NCBI RefSeq assembly: GCF_051628905.1
Contig: NZ_CP157575.1
Location: 2,170,001 to 2,234,000 of the forward strand
Length of the DNA stretch: 64,000 bases
Direction: 5' to 3'
Origin: Asaia sp037151935
GTDB lineage: Bacteria; Pseudomonadota; Alphaproteobacteria; Acetobacterales; Acetobacteraceae
Position numbers and translations under genes: made by a program. Each line of letters starts with the position of its first letter. Position 1 is the first letter of the stretch. Below the pieces are notes generated by a model. The model had not been told where the DNA came from. It ran no database searches and saw only the letters and a list, made by a program, of their open reading frames with translations. Shown here piece after piece: positions 18,123 through 28,900 of the stretch.

Positions 18123-19264
18123 TGTGAACTCTCAATGTATTCACGATGGAAGCGCTTCCCGAGACTGGTCAGCAGCTCATATCCGATCGTATCCAGCGCT
18201 GAGGCCAGATCGTCCAGCGGACGATGGGGGCCGATCAGCTCGAAACCCGTGCCGGGGGGCAAATCCAGTTCTCCCAGCGCGGTAATGTCCAGCGCCATGC
18301 AGTCCATCGAGATCCGGCCCACTACGGGGAGGGATATGTCTGGCCTTGCAGGCAGAACCGCGCTGGTGAAGCCACCGGCGCGACGATGAAATCCGTCGGC
18401 ATAACCGACAGAGAGCGTGGCGATGCGCGTCTTCTGCGTTGCCACGAAGCGTGCACTATAACCGACTGCCGTGTCCGGCGCGATCCAGCGATCCTGAACC
18501 ATTCCGCCCAGCATCGTGACGACAGCCTGCATCGGGTTGGGCAGGTTCGGAGTAGGGTTGCCGCCGTAAAGCGCATAGCCGGGGCGGACCAGATCGAAAT
18601 GAAACGCCTCGCCCAGAAAAATACCGCTCGATGCGGCAAGGCTGGCGGGCAAAGCAGGCAGCTTGCGCCTCAGCGCTTCAAAACGCAGGCGCTGGCCCTC
18701 ATTGCGTGGTGAGGTTGCATCGTCGGCGCAGGCGAGATGACTCATGACATAAGCGATGTCGAGCGCGTCCGGCAGCGCCTCGGCACAAAGCGTGTCGAGA
18801 TCCTCGCCCGAGAGCCCGAAACGCGACATGCCGCTATCGAGCTGAAGCAGGCAGGGTCGTTTATGACCTGTCTCCTGACCCAGTGCCGCCCAGCGACGCG
18901 CCTGATCGAGGCTGTTCAGAACGGGAGTCAGGCCCGAAGCGGCAAGAACCCTCTCGCTTGCAACGGGAGGGCCGTTCAGGATGCAGATTGCCGCGTCGTC
19001 CGGCAGAAGCGGGCGCAGGCCGAGCCCCTCATCGACGGTTGCGACAAAAAAGCGGCGGCACCCGGCCCGGTAAAGGGTAGGGGCGACACGCGCCACGCCC
19101 AGCCCGTAGGCATCGGCCTTGACCGCCGCGCCTACCGCTACGCCGCGGCCGACTTTCCGTGTCAGCAGTGTGTAGTTCTGCTTGAGGGCATCGAGGTCGA
19201 TGCGTAACCAGCCTCCGGCGCGCTGTTTCGCGCCTGCTTCCACCTCGCTCTGCTGCACTGTCAT
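18119..19264 (-). CDS. alr: Alanine racemase
   Basis: 381 residues. The PLP lysine lies in VGAAVKADAYGLGV (about residue 48), and the second catalytic base, a Tyr, in AVGYSARF near residue 265. It interconverts L- and D-alanine, for peptidoglycan and, in this context, to feed DadA. Coupling to dadA by an ATGA overlap suggests the catabolic (DadX-like) role, but it may be the only racemase. Confidence 0.95.
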   Translation of the reverse strand: MTVQQSEVEAGAKQRAGGWLRIDLDALKQNYTLLTRKVGRGVAVGAAVKADAYGLGVARVAPTLYRAGCRRFFVATVDEGLGLRPLLPDDAAICILNGPPVASERVLAASGLTPVLNSLDQARRWAALGQETGHKRPCLLQLDSGMSRFGLSGEDLDTLCAEALPDALDIAYVMSHLACADDATSPRNEGQRLRFEALRRKLPALPASLAASSGIFLGEAFHFDLVRPGYALYGGNPTPNLPNPMQAVVTMLGGMVQDRWIAPDTAVGYSARFVATQKTRIATLSVGYADGFHRRAGGFTSAVLPARPDISLPVVGRISMDCMALDITALGELDLPPGTGFELIGPHRPLDDLASALDTIGYELLTSLGKRFHREYIESSQ

Positions 19265-19321
19265 TCGGGTCCGGGTCTCTCGATCATTTCGAAATCATTC
19301 TAAACTGCCCCCTGCCATCGC

Positions 19322-20356
19322 TCAAGAGCCTGCGGGCACACCCTTGCTGGTGGAATATTCGAAATGCAGCGCCTGATCGGGGTGCACGATGGGATGGATG
19401 GCATGGGCCGCCATCGCCCCTTCGCTGAAGCCCTGCAGGATCAGCTTGAGTTTGCCGGGATAGGTCGCGACGTCGCCGATGGCGAACACGCCGGGCAGGC
19501 TGGTTTCCATGGTCGAAGGGGTGACGGGCAAAGTGGTGCGGATGCTGTCGATGTTCCAGGTGGCAATCGGGCCGAGATCGGTCGAAAGCCCGTAGAAAGG
19601 CAGAAGCGTATCGGCCTCGATACGGCGCACCTGCCCTTCGAGATCGATCACATCGACCGCTGAGAGCGCGCCGTTTTCGCCTTGGAGCGCATGAAGCTGA
19701 TAGGGCACGACCTTCTCGATACGACCTTCTGCCACGCGGGTTTCGATCTGCGCCAAAGTCTCCGGCGCCCCGCGGAAGCGGTCGCGGCGATGCAGCAGAT
19801 AGATCTTGTCGGCGATATCCGAGAGTGACAGCGCCCAGTCGAGGGCGGAGTCGCCGCCGCCAGCCACGACGATGCGCTTGCCCGCAAAATCGGCGCGCTT
19901 GCGCACGTAATACTGAACGGCACCACTGGCCTCATAGGCGTCGAGCCCATCGAGTGGCGGGCGATTCGGCCCGAAAGCCCCTGCTCCGGCGGCGATGATG
20001 ACCGCACGCGCCGTGACCACATTGCCCTTGTCGGTCTCGAGCGTGAAGTCACCGCGCGTGCCCGAAAGTTTTTCGACCCGCTGGCCGAGCAGGCGTGGCA
20101 CGTCGAAAGGGGCAATCTGCGCATCGAGCGCTGCAATCAGCGCGCCACCCTCGATCGAGGGATGACCCGGAATGTCATAGATCGGTTTCTCAGGATAGAG
20201 CGCCGCGCATTGACCGCCAATCTCGCCCAGCGCGTCGATAAGCACGCAGGAGAGTTTGAGCATCCCGCATTCGAAAGCCGCAAAAAGGGCGGTCGGCCCT
20301 GCACCGATAATGGCGACATCGATATCGAGAGGAGTCTGGCCCATAAGCGCGTTCAT
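19322..20356 (-). CDS. Ferredoxin/flavodoxin-NADP+ reductase, thioredoxin-reductase-like type
   Basis: 344 residues. The FAD motif is DVAIIGAGPTALFAAFECG and the NADP motif VVAGGGDSALDWALSL. The C-terminal VFAIGDVATYPGKLKLILQG closes the FAD site. No CxxC redox pair is present between the domains, which excludes thioredoxin reductase and fits the YumC-type FNR family. It is monocistronic and divergent from the threonine aldolase. Confidence 0.93.
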   Translation of the reverse strand: MNALMGQTPLDIDVAIIGAGPTALFAAFECGMLKLSCVLIDALGEIGGQCAALYPEKPIYDIPGHPSIEGGALIAALDAQIAPFDVPRLLGQRVEKLSGTRGDFTLETDKGNVVTARAVIIAAGAGAFGPNRPPLDGLDAYEASGAVQYYVRKRADFAGKRIVVAGGGDSALDWALSLSDIADKIYLLHRRDRFRGAPETLAQIETRVAEGRIEKVVPYQLHALQGENGALSAVDVIDLEGQVRRIEADTLLPFYGLSTDLGPIATWNIDSIRTTLPVTPSTMETSLPGVFAIGDVATYPGKLKLILQGFSEGAMAAHAIHPIVHPDQALHFEYSTSKGVPAGS

Positions 20357-20669
20357 TCCTGTCTGTTGCGTCCTGTGTTCCTCTTAGCAGCTAACAGAAA
20401 GCGCGAGCCTCGCCCAGAGCCGGAACTGAAGCCAAAGCCCGCCCTGCCGCAGCGTCCGATAGATACAGGCGCATTGCGTGTCACTCACACCTTTGATACG
20501 AAAGTTGCCAGCATCAAGAGTCGACAGATCCTGTCGGCGCCAACCTGCTCCCGGGCAAGGTGGTATCTTCGGTCTTTGCCGAAGAGATGTGGCCGCTCCG
20601 GCAATCTCGGGACAAGCCACACCCCCTTTTCGTTCGGAGCGTCTGTACGTCCAGAAAGGACTCACCGCC
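20357..20669. promoter_or_regulatory. Divergent promoter region and structured leader of the threonine aldolase gene
   Basis: 313 bp without a gene. Three inverted repeats lie before the aldolase: GACAG/CTGTC near 20525-20535, TCTTCGG/CCGAAGA at 20566-20585, and GTGGC/GCCAC at about 20590-20620. A clear ribosome binding site (GAAAGGA, 20654-20660) follows. The order CCGAAGAG ... GGCAATCTCGGGACA faintly recalls a glycine aptamer core, but the essential 5' strand is not seen. Confidence 0.35.
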
Positions 20670-21695
20670 GTGGCCCAGCAATTTGCCAGTGACAATTATG
20701 CCGGTATCTGCCCCGAAGTCTGGGATGTGATGCAGCAGGCCAATGCAGGTTCGGTTCCGGCCTATGGCGATGATGAATGGACAAGCCGCGCTTCTGACAG
20801 CTTCCGTACCCTGTTCGGTACGTCATGCGAGGTGTTCTTTGCCTTTAACGGCACGGCGGCCAATTCGCTTGCGCTGGCGTCGCTCTGCCAATCCTATAAC
20901 AGTGTCATCTGTTCGTCTTTCGCCCATGTCGAGACCGATGAGTGCGGCGCGCCGGAGTTTTTCTCCAACGGCTCCAAGCTGCTGGTGGCCCGCACGGATC
21001 ATGCCAAGCTTTTCCCCGAGGACATAAGGGCGCTGGCGACCTGCCGCAGCGATATCCACTATCCCAAGCCAAAGGTCGTTACGATCACCCAGCCCACTGA
21101 GACGGGGGAGGTCTATTCGCTGGCAGAAATACGCGCGATTGCCGAAACCTGCCGCGAACTGGGGCTGCGCCTGCATATGGATGGCGCACGCTTTGCCAAT
21201 GCCTGCGCGGCTCTGGGCTGCACGCCTGCCGAGATGACCTGGAAAGCCGGGGTGGATGTGCTGTGTTTTGGTGGCACGAAGAACGGCATGGCGGTTGGTG
21301 AAGCCATTCTGTTTTTTGATCGCGAACTCGCCGAAGGCTTCGATTATCGTTGCAAGCAGGCGGGACAGCTGGCCTCGAAAATGCGTTTCATTTCGGCGCC
21401 CTGGGTTGGTTTGCTGGAGAGCGGCGCCTGGCTCCGTAATGGCCAGCACGGCAATGATAGCGCGAAAGCACTGGCAGAACGGATCACGGCGCTGCCCGGC
21501 CTCTCGCTGATGTTTCCGGCTCAGGCCAATGCCGTTTTTCTCAAGGCCCCTGAGACATTGCTTGAAGGGCTTCGCGCGCGCGGATGGCGTTTTTACACCT
21601 TCATCGGCGGCGGTGCGCGCTTCATGTTCGCCTGGGACGCCAATCCTGAACGCGTGGCGCAGCTTGCCGCCGATATCGAGGTTCTAGCCGCGTGA
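20670..21695 (+). CDS. ltaE: Low-specificity L-threonine aldolase (beta-eliminating lyase family)
   Basis: 341 residues from the GTG at 20670, which has GAAAGGA 9 bp upstream; the frame runs back to 20478 without support. The start AQQFASDNYAGICPEVWDVM is the family N-terminus. LHMDGARFANA holds the PLP-binding Asp and Arg, and FGGTKNGMAVGEA the Schiff-base lysine. It splits L-threonine or allo-threonine to glycine and acetaldehyde. Its stop overlaps the next gene's GTG (GTGA). Confidence 0.93.
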   Translation: MAQQFASDNYAGICPEVWDVMQQANAGSVPAYGDDEWTSRASDSFRTLFGTSCEVFFAFNGTAANSLALASLCQSYNSVICSSFAHVETDECGAPEFFSNGSKLLVARTDHAKLFPEDIRALATCRSDIHYPKPKVVTITQPTETGEVYSLAEIRAIAETCRELGLRLHMDGARFANACAALGCTPAEMTWKAGVDVLCFGGTKNGMAVGEAILFFDRELAEGFDYRCKQAGQLASKMRFISAPWVGLLESGAWLRNGQHGNDSAKALAERITALPGLSLMFPAQANAVFLKAPETLLEGLRARGWRFYTFIGGGARFMFAWDANPERVAQLAADIEVLAA

Positions 21696-22330
21696 GCCCT
21701 GCCACTCTTGCCAGCATTCACGCGCTCTCGGCGTCGACCCTGTCCGATCTGGACATGGCTGGCACGGCTGTGTTCGCGATTTCCGGCGCGCTGGTTGCCG
21801 CCAGGGCGAGGCAGAACATGGTCACTTTCGCGTTCTTCGCCGCCATGACGGGCGTAGGCGGCGGCACGCTGCGCGATCTGCTGATCGGCGCACCTGTTTT
21901 CTGGATGCACGCCACAGCGCCGATTGCCGTCTGTCTGGGCATTGCCCTTCTGGTCTGGTTCACGCCCCATCGGGTCTGGCACGAACGCGCCATAGACTGG
22001 TTCGACGGGCTGGGCCTCGCCTCCTACGCCGTTTATGGCGCGGCCAAGGCTACTGCCTATGGTATCCCCTGGCTGCCAGCGGCGATCATGGGGGTCGTCA
22101 CCGCCTGCATGGGCGGTATTATTCGCGACGTTCTGGCCGATCTGCCCTCTATCGTGATCCGTCCCGAGCTCTACGTTACCGCCGCCGCCCTTGCTGCGGG
22201 ATTGTATGTCGGTCTGGACGCTGTCGGCCTCTCTCCGATTATAGCAGGGGCGATCGCCGTCGTGCTGGGATTCTGCCTGAGAGGCTATGCCATTATCGGC
22301 AAGGTCGATCTGCCTGCCTATCGTCGGTAA
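21692..22330 (+). CDS. TRIC-type (UPF0126) membrane channel protein
   Basis: 212 residues with about seven hydrophobic helices. Two homologous halves each contain a Gly-rich turn: TGVGGGTLRDLLIG (about 52-65) and ACMGGIIRDVLAD (about 137-150). This is the inverted repeat of the trimeric intracellular cation channel family. The GTG start is coupled to ltaE by a 4-bp overlap. Bacterial TRIC proteins conduct K+; physiological role here is unknown. Confidence 0.88.
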   Translation: MSPATLASIHALSASTLSDLDMAGTAVFAISGALVAARARQNMVTFAFFAAMTGVGGGTLRDLLIGAPVFWMHATAPIAVCLGIALLVWFTPHRVWHERAIDWFDGLGLASYAVYGAAKATAYGIPWLPAAIMGVVTACMGGIIRDVLADLPSIVIRPELYVTAAALAAGLYVGLDAVGLSPIIAGAIAVVLGFCLRGYAIIGKVDLPAYRR

Positions 22331-22335
22331 TTGCT

Positions 22336-22530
22336 TGCGCGGCCGGATGCAGGGCGCGGGGCAGCGCCCTGCAAAAGGGTGGTCACCCTTTTGAAACCCG
22401 GTCTCAGGATTATTGCGTCTCGATGCGCATGCTAAGTATGAGACAGGTGCGATCTGAAGTCTTGCGGACGCAAGTATGATGGAGCGGGACGAAAGGGGCT
22501 TGCTCCTTTCTGGGGGGCGGGCTGGGCCCT
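22336..22530. repeat. GC-rich intergenic hairpin repeats upstream of tsaE
   Basis: Successive hairpins: GGGCGCGGGGCAGCGCCC, AAAAGGGTGGTCACCCTTTT and GAAAGGGGCTTGCTCCTTTC, then a GC-rich end. They share layout and loop sequence with the repeats at 13.8, 16.8 and 54.1 kb. AAGTATGA also occurs twice between them (about 22433 and 22473). Confidence 0.6.
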
Positions 22531-22576
22531 GCGCTTGCCTCTACCCATCGCGTGAGCCCGGCTTTACACTGTCGGC

Positions 22577-23011
22577 ATGAGCGAAATCGACCTGCCCGAT
22601 CAGTCTGCCACAGAAGCTTTTGCCGCCCGTCTGGCGGGACTGGCGCGGCCGGGGGACGTGATTGCGCTGCATGGCGAAATGGGCATGGGGAAGAGCGTGT
22701 TCGCTCGTGCCTTTCTCAGGACGCTCGCGCAGGATCCGGCGCTTGAAGTGCCGAGCCCGACCTTCTCGCTGGTTCAGACTTACGACACGATCAAGGGCAC
22801 CGTGGCGCATTTCGATCTGTGGCGCCTCAACGGGCCGGACGCGTTGTTCGAACTGGGTTGGGACGAGCTTCAGGAGGGCATCATTCTGGTCGAGTGGCCC
22901 GAACGTGCAGAAGACGAACTCCCCGATCATGCGCTGCATCTGGCCTTCACTCAGGGGGATGAGGAAGAAGCGCGCACAGTGACCCTTACGGGATGGAGCG
23001 ACCGGCTGTGA
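22577..23011 (+). CDS. tsaE: tRNA t6A biosynthesis ATPase TsaE
   Basis: 144 residues. The Walker A motif is GEMGMGKSVFARAF (about 33-46), SPTFSLVQTYD follows (about 64-74), and FDLWRL and ILVEWPERAED are the family Walker B and WPE segments. TsaE is the ATPase that drives the TsaB-TsaD complex adding threonylcarbamoyl to A37 of ANN-decoding tRNAs. It precedes addB; the aminoglycoside-phosphotransferase-like gene often found between them in related bacteria is absent. Confidence 0.94.
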   Translation: MSEIDLPDQSATEAFAARLAGLARPGDVIALHGEMGMGKSVFARAFLRTLAQDPALEVPSPTFSLVQTYDTIKGTVAHFDLWRLNGPDALFELGWDELQEGIILVEWPERAEDELPDHALHLAFTQGDEEEARTVTLTGWSDRL

Positions 23012-25989
23012 TTCTCGCGACCATCCCGGCAGACCGTTCCTTTCTCGACGATGTCGCACGACGCTGGCTTGAGGGAGATACAGCGCAGGATGACGCCAAT
23101 GCGCTGATTCTCGTGCCGGGGCGTCGCGCAGCGCGCAATCTCACCGAGGCGTTTCTGCGCTGTCTTGACGGCAAGGCGGCGCTGTTGCCGCGCATTCTGC
23201 CTGTAGGCGATGTGAGCGAAGACGATCTGGCGCTTTCGGGTGTCGAGGCGTTTTCCTTTCCTGCTGCGGTCGATCCGCTGCGCCGCCTGTCGGTTCTGGC
23301 GGCGCTGGTCTTGCGCGCAAAGGGCGTGTTCAGCGCAGAGCTGACGCTCGAGCAGGCCTGGCCGCTCGCTTCTGCTCTGGCGGAATTGATGGATGATGCC
23401 GAGCGCGTGGGAGTGGATCTGCGCGAGCGCCTGCCCGATGCTGCCGAGCCGCGCTTTGCCGATCATTGGCACAAGACACTGCAATTTCTGCATATCGTCA
23501 CTGAAGCCTGGCCCGTCTGGCTGGCCGAGACCGGGTTGATGAATCCCGTGGCGCGTCAGGTGGCGGTGCTCAGGGCGCAGGCCGAACGCTGGATGCAGGC
23601 GGCGCCGCAGGGCAGGCTCTGGGCGGTCGGATTTACCGATGGCATGTTTGCCGTCTGCGCTATTCTGCGTGCCGTGCTTGAGGCGCCTCAGGGCTGCGTG
23701 ATCCTGCCCGGCGTCGATCTCGATCTGCCCGAAACGCTGTGGGAAACCCTGCCGGAAAGCCATCCGCAATCGGGTTTCCGACGACTTATCAACGATCTGG
23801 GTGTTTCCCGTGAAACCATCGCCCTGTGGGATGATGGGGTGTCACCGCAGAATGGTGCCGCCCGCGAGACGCTACAGGGTCGTATCGCTCTGGCAGGTCT
23901 GACGATGCGCCCCATGGAAGGACTGTCTGCCTGGGGCGAGGATAATGCCCCCTTGTCCCTGACCGGAATTACACGTCTCGACGCTGCCGATCAGCAGCAG
24001 GAGGCGGCCAGTATCGCCATGATCCTGCGCGAGGCGGTCGAACATCCCGGCAGAACGGCCTCACTTGTCACGCCGGATCGCGCTCTTGCCCGACGCGTTG
24101 CCACGGAACTGTTGCGCTACGGGATCGTCGCCGATGACAGTGCGGGCGAAAGTCTTGCGCTCAGCCCTGCCGCTATTCTGTTGCGTCTTTTGGCGGAAGC
24201 GGCGGCGGATAATCTCGCCCCTGTGGCGCTTCTGGCGTTGCTGAAACATCCGCTCGTGGCGCTGGGCAGCACACCGGGTAATTGCCGCGCCACGGCGCGT
24301 CGTCTGGAACGGCTGGTGCTGCGGGGGCCTGCGCCGCCGCCGGGGATGAAGGGCCTGCGTCAGGCGCTCGACCGTCAGGACCAGAGCGAGGCTGAGAGTG
24401 CCGATCGCCCCGATCAGGCCGAGCCGCTCGATCTGTTTCTCGACCGTCTGGACGCGGCTGTGTCGCCTTTGCTGAATTGCGGCGCCCTGCCTCTGCCGCA
24501 ATTGCTGACGCGACTCATTCAGGCGGCGGAAGCTCTGGCCAGCACGCAGGAGCAACCGGGAGAAGAGCGTCTGTGGATGGGGGCAGAAGGTCATGCCCTG
24601 TCGCGCCATCTGGTCGGGTTGATGACCCATGGCGCGGTTTTGCCGCCGCAGGGTCTGGCGGGGTTGCCTGCTTTCCTGCTGGCGTCGATGGCGGGGAAGA
24701 TGGTGTTCGGCCAGCGCGTGTTGCAGGGGCGCGATGGCGAAGCGCTCCATCCGCGCGTGTCTATTCTGGGTGTGCTGGAAGCGCGTCTGCAATTTGCCAA
24801 TCTGGTTATTCTGGGCGGCCTGAACGAGGGAATTTGGCCCCCCGCAACCGATCCCGGCCCCTGGTTGAGTCGCCCCATGCGCACACGCGCCGGTCTGCCG
24901 TCGCCCGAAAGGCTGATCGGCACGGCAGCGCATGATTTCACCACCGCTTTTCTCTCGGGTGAGGAAATCGTGTTGTCGAGCGCGGCCAGACGCGATGGCG
25001 CTCCTGCCGTTCCGGCGCGATGGCTGGTGCGTCTCGACGCCCTGCTCGAGGGGCGGGGCCAGAAGCTGCCTGCCCATCCTGCCCTGATGTGGCAGGCGGC
25101 CATGGATCAGCCTTCAGGCCCGGCACGCCCCGTCTCCCCGCCGGAGCCACGCCCGCCCGTTGCCTTGCGCCCGCGTCGACTTTCGGTGACCGAAATCGAT
25201 TCCTGGCTCCGCGATCCCTATGCGATCTATGCCCGCCATGTGCTGAAGCTGAAGGCGCTGCCCGCGCTGGAAGAAGCCGCTGATCGCTCCGATATCGGCG
25301 TCGTAGTTCATGACGGGATCGATCTCTGGCTTAAGCAGGGGCAGAAGGGCGGCCGCGCCTTGCATGAGTGTCTGCTTGCCGTGCTTGAGGCCCGTGAGCT
25401 GCGCCCGGCCCTTGCCGCCTGGTGGCGCCCGCGTGTGCTGCGCATTGCCGACTGGGTTTGCGAGCGCGAGGCCCAGCGCGAGAAACCGGCCCAGCTCAAG
25501 ACCGAGCTGAAAGGCACGCTTACCCTGACCCCGCCTTACGCCCCGTTCCGTCTGACTGCCCGCGCCGACCGGATCGAGATCGGGCGGGACGGACGCGCCA
25601 CGATTATCGATTATAAGACAGGCACTCTGCCCAAGGTGAGCGATGTCGAAGCCGGATGGAGTTCGCAGCTCGTGCTTGAAGCCGCCATGCTGCGTCTTGA
25701 TGGTTTTGTCGATCTGCCTGCGGCGGAAACGGCGTCATTGCTTTACTGGCGCCTGACGGGTGACCGCCATCGCGGTGAGGAGCTCAGCGTGCCGCGCAAG
25801 CCGGAAGATCTCGACTCCCTCATCGATTCAGCGCTCGACAGGCTGCGCCGACGCGTTGAGATATTCGACGATCCGAACACAGCCTATCGCTCCCATCCTC
25901 ACCCCGATTATGTGCCGCGCTACAGCGATTACGCCCATCTGGCCCGCGTTTCGGAATGGAGCGCCGCGCGCGAGGAGGGCGGGGAATGA
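23008..25989 (+). CDS. addB: Double-strand break repair protein AddB (alphaproteobacterial type)
   Basis: About 993 residues from the GTG at 23008, which overlaps the tsaE stop (GTGA) and has GGAG 8 bp upstream; an ATG at 22993 is the alternative. The N-terminal inactivated helicase-like region begins with LVPGRRAARNLTEAFLR. The C-terminal RecB-like nuclease contains GRATIIDYKTGTLPKVSD with the DxK catalytic pair, then QLVLEAAML. With AddA it processes broken DNA ends for RecA. No Walker A motif is seen, as in the alphaproteobacterial form. Confidence 0.95.
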   Translation: MILATIPADRSFLDDVARRWLEGDTAQDDANALILVPGRRAARNLTEAFLRCLDGKAALLPRILPVGDVSEDDLALSGVEAFSFPAAVDPLRRLSVLAALVLRAKGVFSAELTLEQAWPLASALAELMDDAERVGVDLRERLPDAAEPRFADHWHKTLQFLHIVTEAWPVWLAETGLMNPVARQVAVLRAQAERWMQAAPQGRLWAVGFTDGMFAVCAILRAVLEAPQGCVILPGVDLDLPETLWETLPESHPQSGFRRLINDLGVSRETIALWDDGVSPQNGAARETLQGRIALAGLTMRPMEGLSAWGEDNAPLSLTGITRLDAADQQQEAASIAMILREAVEHPGRTASLVTPDRALARRVATELLRYGIVADDSAGESLALSPAAILLRLLAEAAADNLAPVALLALLKHPLVALGSTPGNCRATARRLERLVLRGPAPPPGMKGLRQALDRQDQSEAESADRPDQAEPLDLFLDRLDAAVSPLLNCGALPLPQLLTRLIQAAEALASTQEQPGEERLWMGAEGHALSRHLVGLMTHGAVLPPQGLAGLPAFLLASMAGKMVFGQRVLQGRDGEALHPRVSILGVLEARLQFANLVILGGLNEGIWPPATDPGPWLSRPMRTRAGLPSPERLIGTAAHDFTTAFLSGEEIVLSSAARRDGAPAVPARWLVRLDALLEGRGQKLPAHPALMWQAAMDQPSGPARPVSPPEPRPPVALRPRRLSVTEIDSWLRDPYAIYARHVLKLKALPALEEAADRSDIGVVVHDGIDLWLKQGQKGGRALHECLLAVLEARELRPALAAWWRPRVLRIADWVCEREAQREKPAQLKTELKGTLTLTPPYAPFRLTARADRIEIGRDGRATIIDYKTGTLPKVSDVEAGWSSQLVLEAAMLRLDGFVDLPAAETASLLYWRLTGDRHRGEELSVPRKPEDLDSLIDSALDRLRRRVEIFDDPNTAYRSHPHPDYVPRYSDYAHLARVSEWSAAREEGGE

Positions 25990-28900
25990 GCGAACTGGTA
26001 AAAATGAACGCGCAGGTCATTGCCTCGGCCAATGACATTCAGCGGCAGGCTTCCGATCCGCTGGCGTCGGTTTTCGTCTCGGCCTCGGCGGGGAGCGGCA
26101 AGACGAAACTGCTTATCGACCGCCTGCTGCGCCTGATGCTGCCGGTTCTGATGCCCGACCCCGAGACAGGAGCGCCGGTCTTGCTGCCGGGTAGCGATCC
26201 GGCGCGCATCCAGTGCCTGACCTTCACCCGGGCGGCGGCGGCAGAGATGGCCAACCGTCTGCAATCCCGTCTGGGGCGCTGGGTGTCTCTCTCCGATGCG
26301 GCGCTCGATTGCGAATTGCACGGGCTCAGCGTGCCGGTGTCGCCCGAAACCCGTCAGGCGGCGCGCGCTCTGTTCGTGCGTGTGCTCGATCTGCCGGGGG
26401 GCATGAAGATCGGCACGATTCATGCTTTCTGTCAGTCGCTTCTCAGGCGCTTTCCGCTCGAAGCGGCTATCAATCCGCATTTTACCCTGATGGAAGAGAC
26501 CGATTCGAGCCTCGCTCTGGCCAATGCCATCGAGCAGACGCTGTCTCGTGCCAAGGGTGACGCCGCGATGGAAGCGCGTCTGACGCTTCTGGCTGGTCAG
26601 GTCGGGCTTGAAGACTATCTCGACCGCATCAGGGCGTTGCAGGGGCGTGTGTCGCGTCTGAGGCAGAGCTTTGCGCGCTGGCAGATCGAGCCGGGCGCTA
26701 TTGAACGCGCCTATCGCAAGGCCTTCGGTGCCGGGGACGAAGTCGATCTGGCAGACCTCGAAGCGCAGCGCTGTGCTTCACCGCAGGAAGACGCTCTGCG
26801 TCGATGCGCGCAGGAGGCGCTGCCGCTCGGCACGGCCACGATGCAGGCGACGCTGGGCAAGATGCTCGACGCGCTGTCCCGACCGGCTTCCGAGCGCGAT
26901 CCGGTTCTTTGGACCGATCTTTTCGTGACAGGCACCGGCACGCCACGCGCGGCGCGCGCTTTCGTGCCTGCCGCCATTGCCCGCGACCGGCTGCACATCA
27001 TGGAGGCCTTCACCGCTGAGGCCGAGCGGGTCATCGCGCTGGATCGGGCGATCGCCGTGCAGCGCCTGATTGCGCTCAATCTGGCGCTTTTTGCCCTCGC
27101 CGCGCCCACTCTGGAGCGTTATGCGCAGGACAAGACGCTGCGCGGTCTCGTCGATTATGACGACCTCATCGCCAGCACGCGCGATCTGCTGCGCGATCCG
27201 GGTGCCTCCTGGGTATTGTACAAACTCGATGGCGGTCTCGATCACCTGTTGCTCGACGAGGTGCAGGACACGTCTGCCGCGCAATGGGAAATCGCAACGG
27301 CGCTGATCGAGGAATTCTTCGTGGGTGAGAGTGCCCGTGAGATGGACGGTCGCCCGCGTACCGTCTTCGCCGTGGGCGATTTCAAGCAGTCGATCTACGC
27401 GTTTCAGGGCGCCGATCCTCAGGGCCTGTTCGGCGCGAGAGACCGGTTCCGCGAAATGGTACTCGGTGCAGAGCAGGATTGGCGCACGCCCGAGATTGGT
27501 GTTTCGTTCCGTTCTGTCACGCCGGTGCTCGATCTGGTCGATGCGGTGTTCACCAGCCCGCTCGCGGCAGACGGGTTGCGTGAGCCGGGGCGGGAGGCGC
27601 TGCCGCCGCATCGCTCCGCCCGTCCCGGTCAGGGCGGGCGCGTCGAACTCTGGCCTTTGGTCCCAAAAGACGAAAAAGACGCCATCGACGACCCCTGGGC
27701 GGCGCCTTCCGGCAATGCCGGTCAGAGTCGTGCCCCGCAGAAACTGGCCGATACGCTGGCTCAATGGATTGCCCGGCAGATCGGCAAGCCGCCCCAGCCG
27801 GGCCAGGCGCCGCTTCGTGCGGGCGAGGTGCTGGTGCTGGTGCCGCGCCGCTCGGCCTTTCTGCGTGCGCTGATCCGGGCACTGAAAGGGCAGGGTGTCG
27901 AGGTCGCCACCCTCGTCGGTGTCGGGTTGACCGATTCGCTGGCGGTGCAGGATCTGATGGCGCTGTGCCATGCGCTGCTTCTGCCTCAGGATAATCTGAC
28001 GCTTGCCGCCGTGCTGACCTCGCCTTTTGGTGGGGTCAGCGATAGCTCTCTCATGGATCTGGCCATGGAACGCGGTGAACGCCCGCTTTGGACCGTTCTG
28101 CGCGAACGTCATCGCGAGCGACCCGAATGGCAAAGTGCGTGGGAGCGTCTCTCCGCCCTTCAGACCCGTATCGACTTTGCCACCCCCTATCAGATTCTCG
28201 CCGATGCGCTGGGCCGCCATGAGGGCCGCGCCCGCGCGCTGGCCCGGCTCGGGCCGGAGGCGGCGGAACCCCTCGATGATCTGCTTTCTGCAGCCCTGCG
28301 TTTCGAAGCGCTCCACGCGCCCTCGATGCAGGGTTTTCTGCACTGGCTCGGCTCCAGCAGCCTGACGGTCAAACGCGAGGCAGAAGCCGAGATCGATGCC
28401 GTGCGCATCATGACCGTGCATGGCTCGAAGGGGTTGCAGGCCCGTCTGGTGATTCTGCCCGATATGACGGGAGAGGTGCAGGGCGAAACGAAATTGCTCT
28501 GGACGCGCGAGAGCGGGCTCGACCTGCCGGTCTGGATGCCGGGCAGGGAACTGCCTTCCGCCCTTGGCGAAAAACTCAAGGAGCAGGAGAAGGCCGCCGC
28601 TCAGGCAGAGCGCAATCGCCTGCTCTATGTCGCTCTGACACGCGCCAGCGACTGGCTTGTGGTGTGCGGCTGGGAGCCCCGACGCAAGCAGAGCGACACC
28701 TCATGGTATGCGCTGTGCGAGGCTGGTTTTGCGGCGCTGGGTGCGGCAAGCCATCCTTTCGATGGCGGGTGGGAAGGCGAGCGTCTGGTGATCGAGGCGG
28801 AACCCGAGAGCGCGCTTTACGCCCCCAAGGCAGTCGTGCCTCTGCCCTCGATGCCCATGCCTGTCCTGTTCGGGCAGGCGCCGGGCTGGTATGCGCGCCC

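Noticed and set aside
26778..28421. 547-codon minus-strand open frame
   Set aside because: Antisense shadow of addA.
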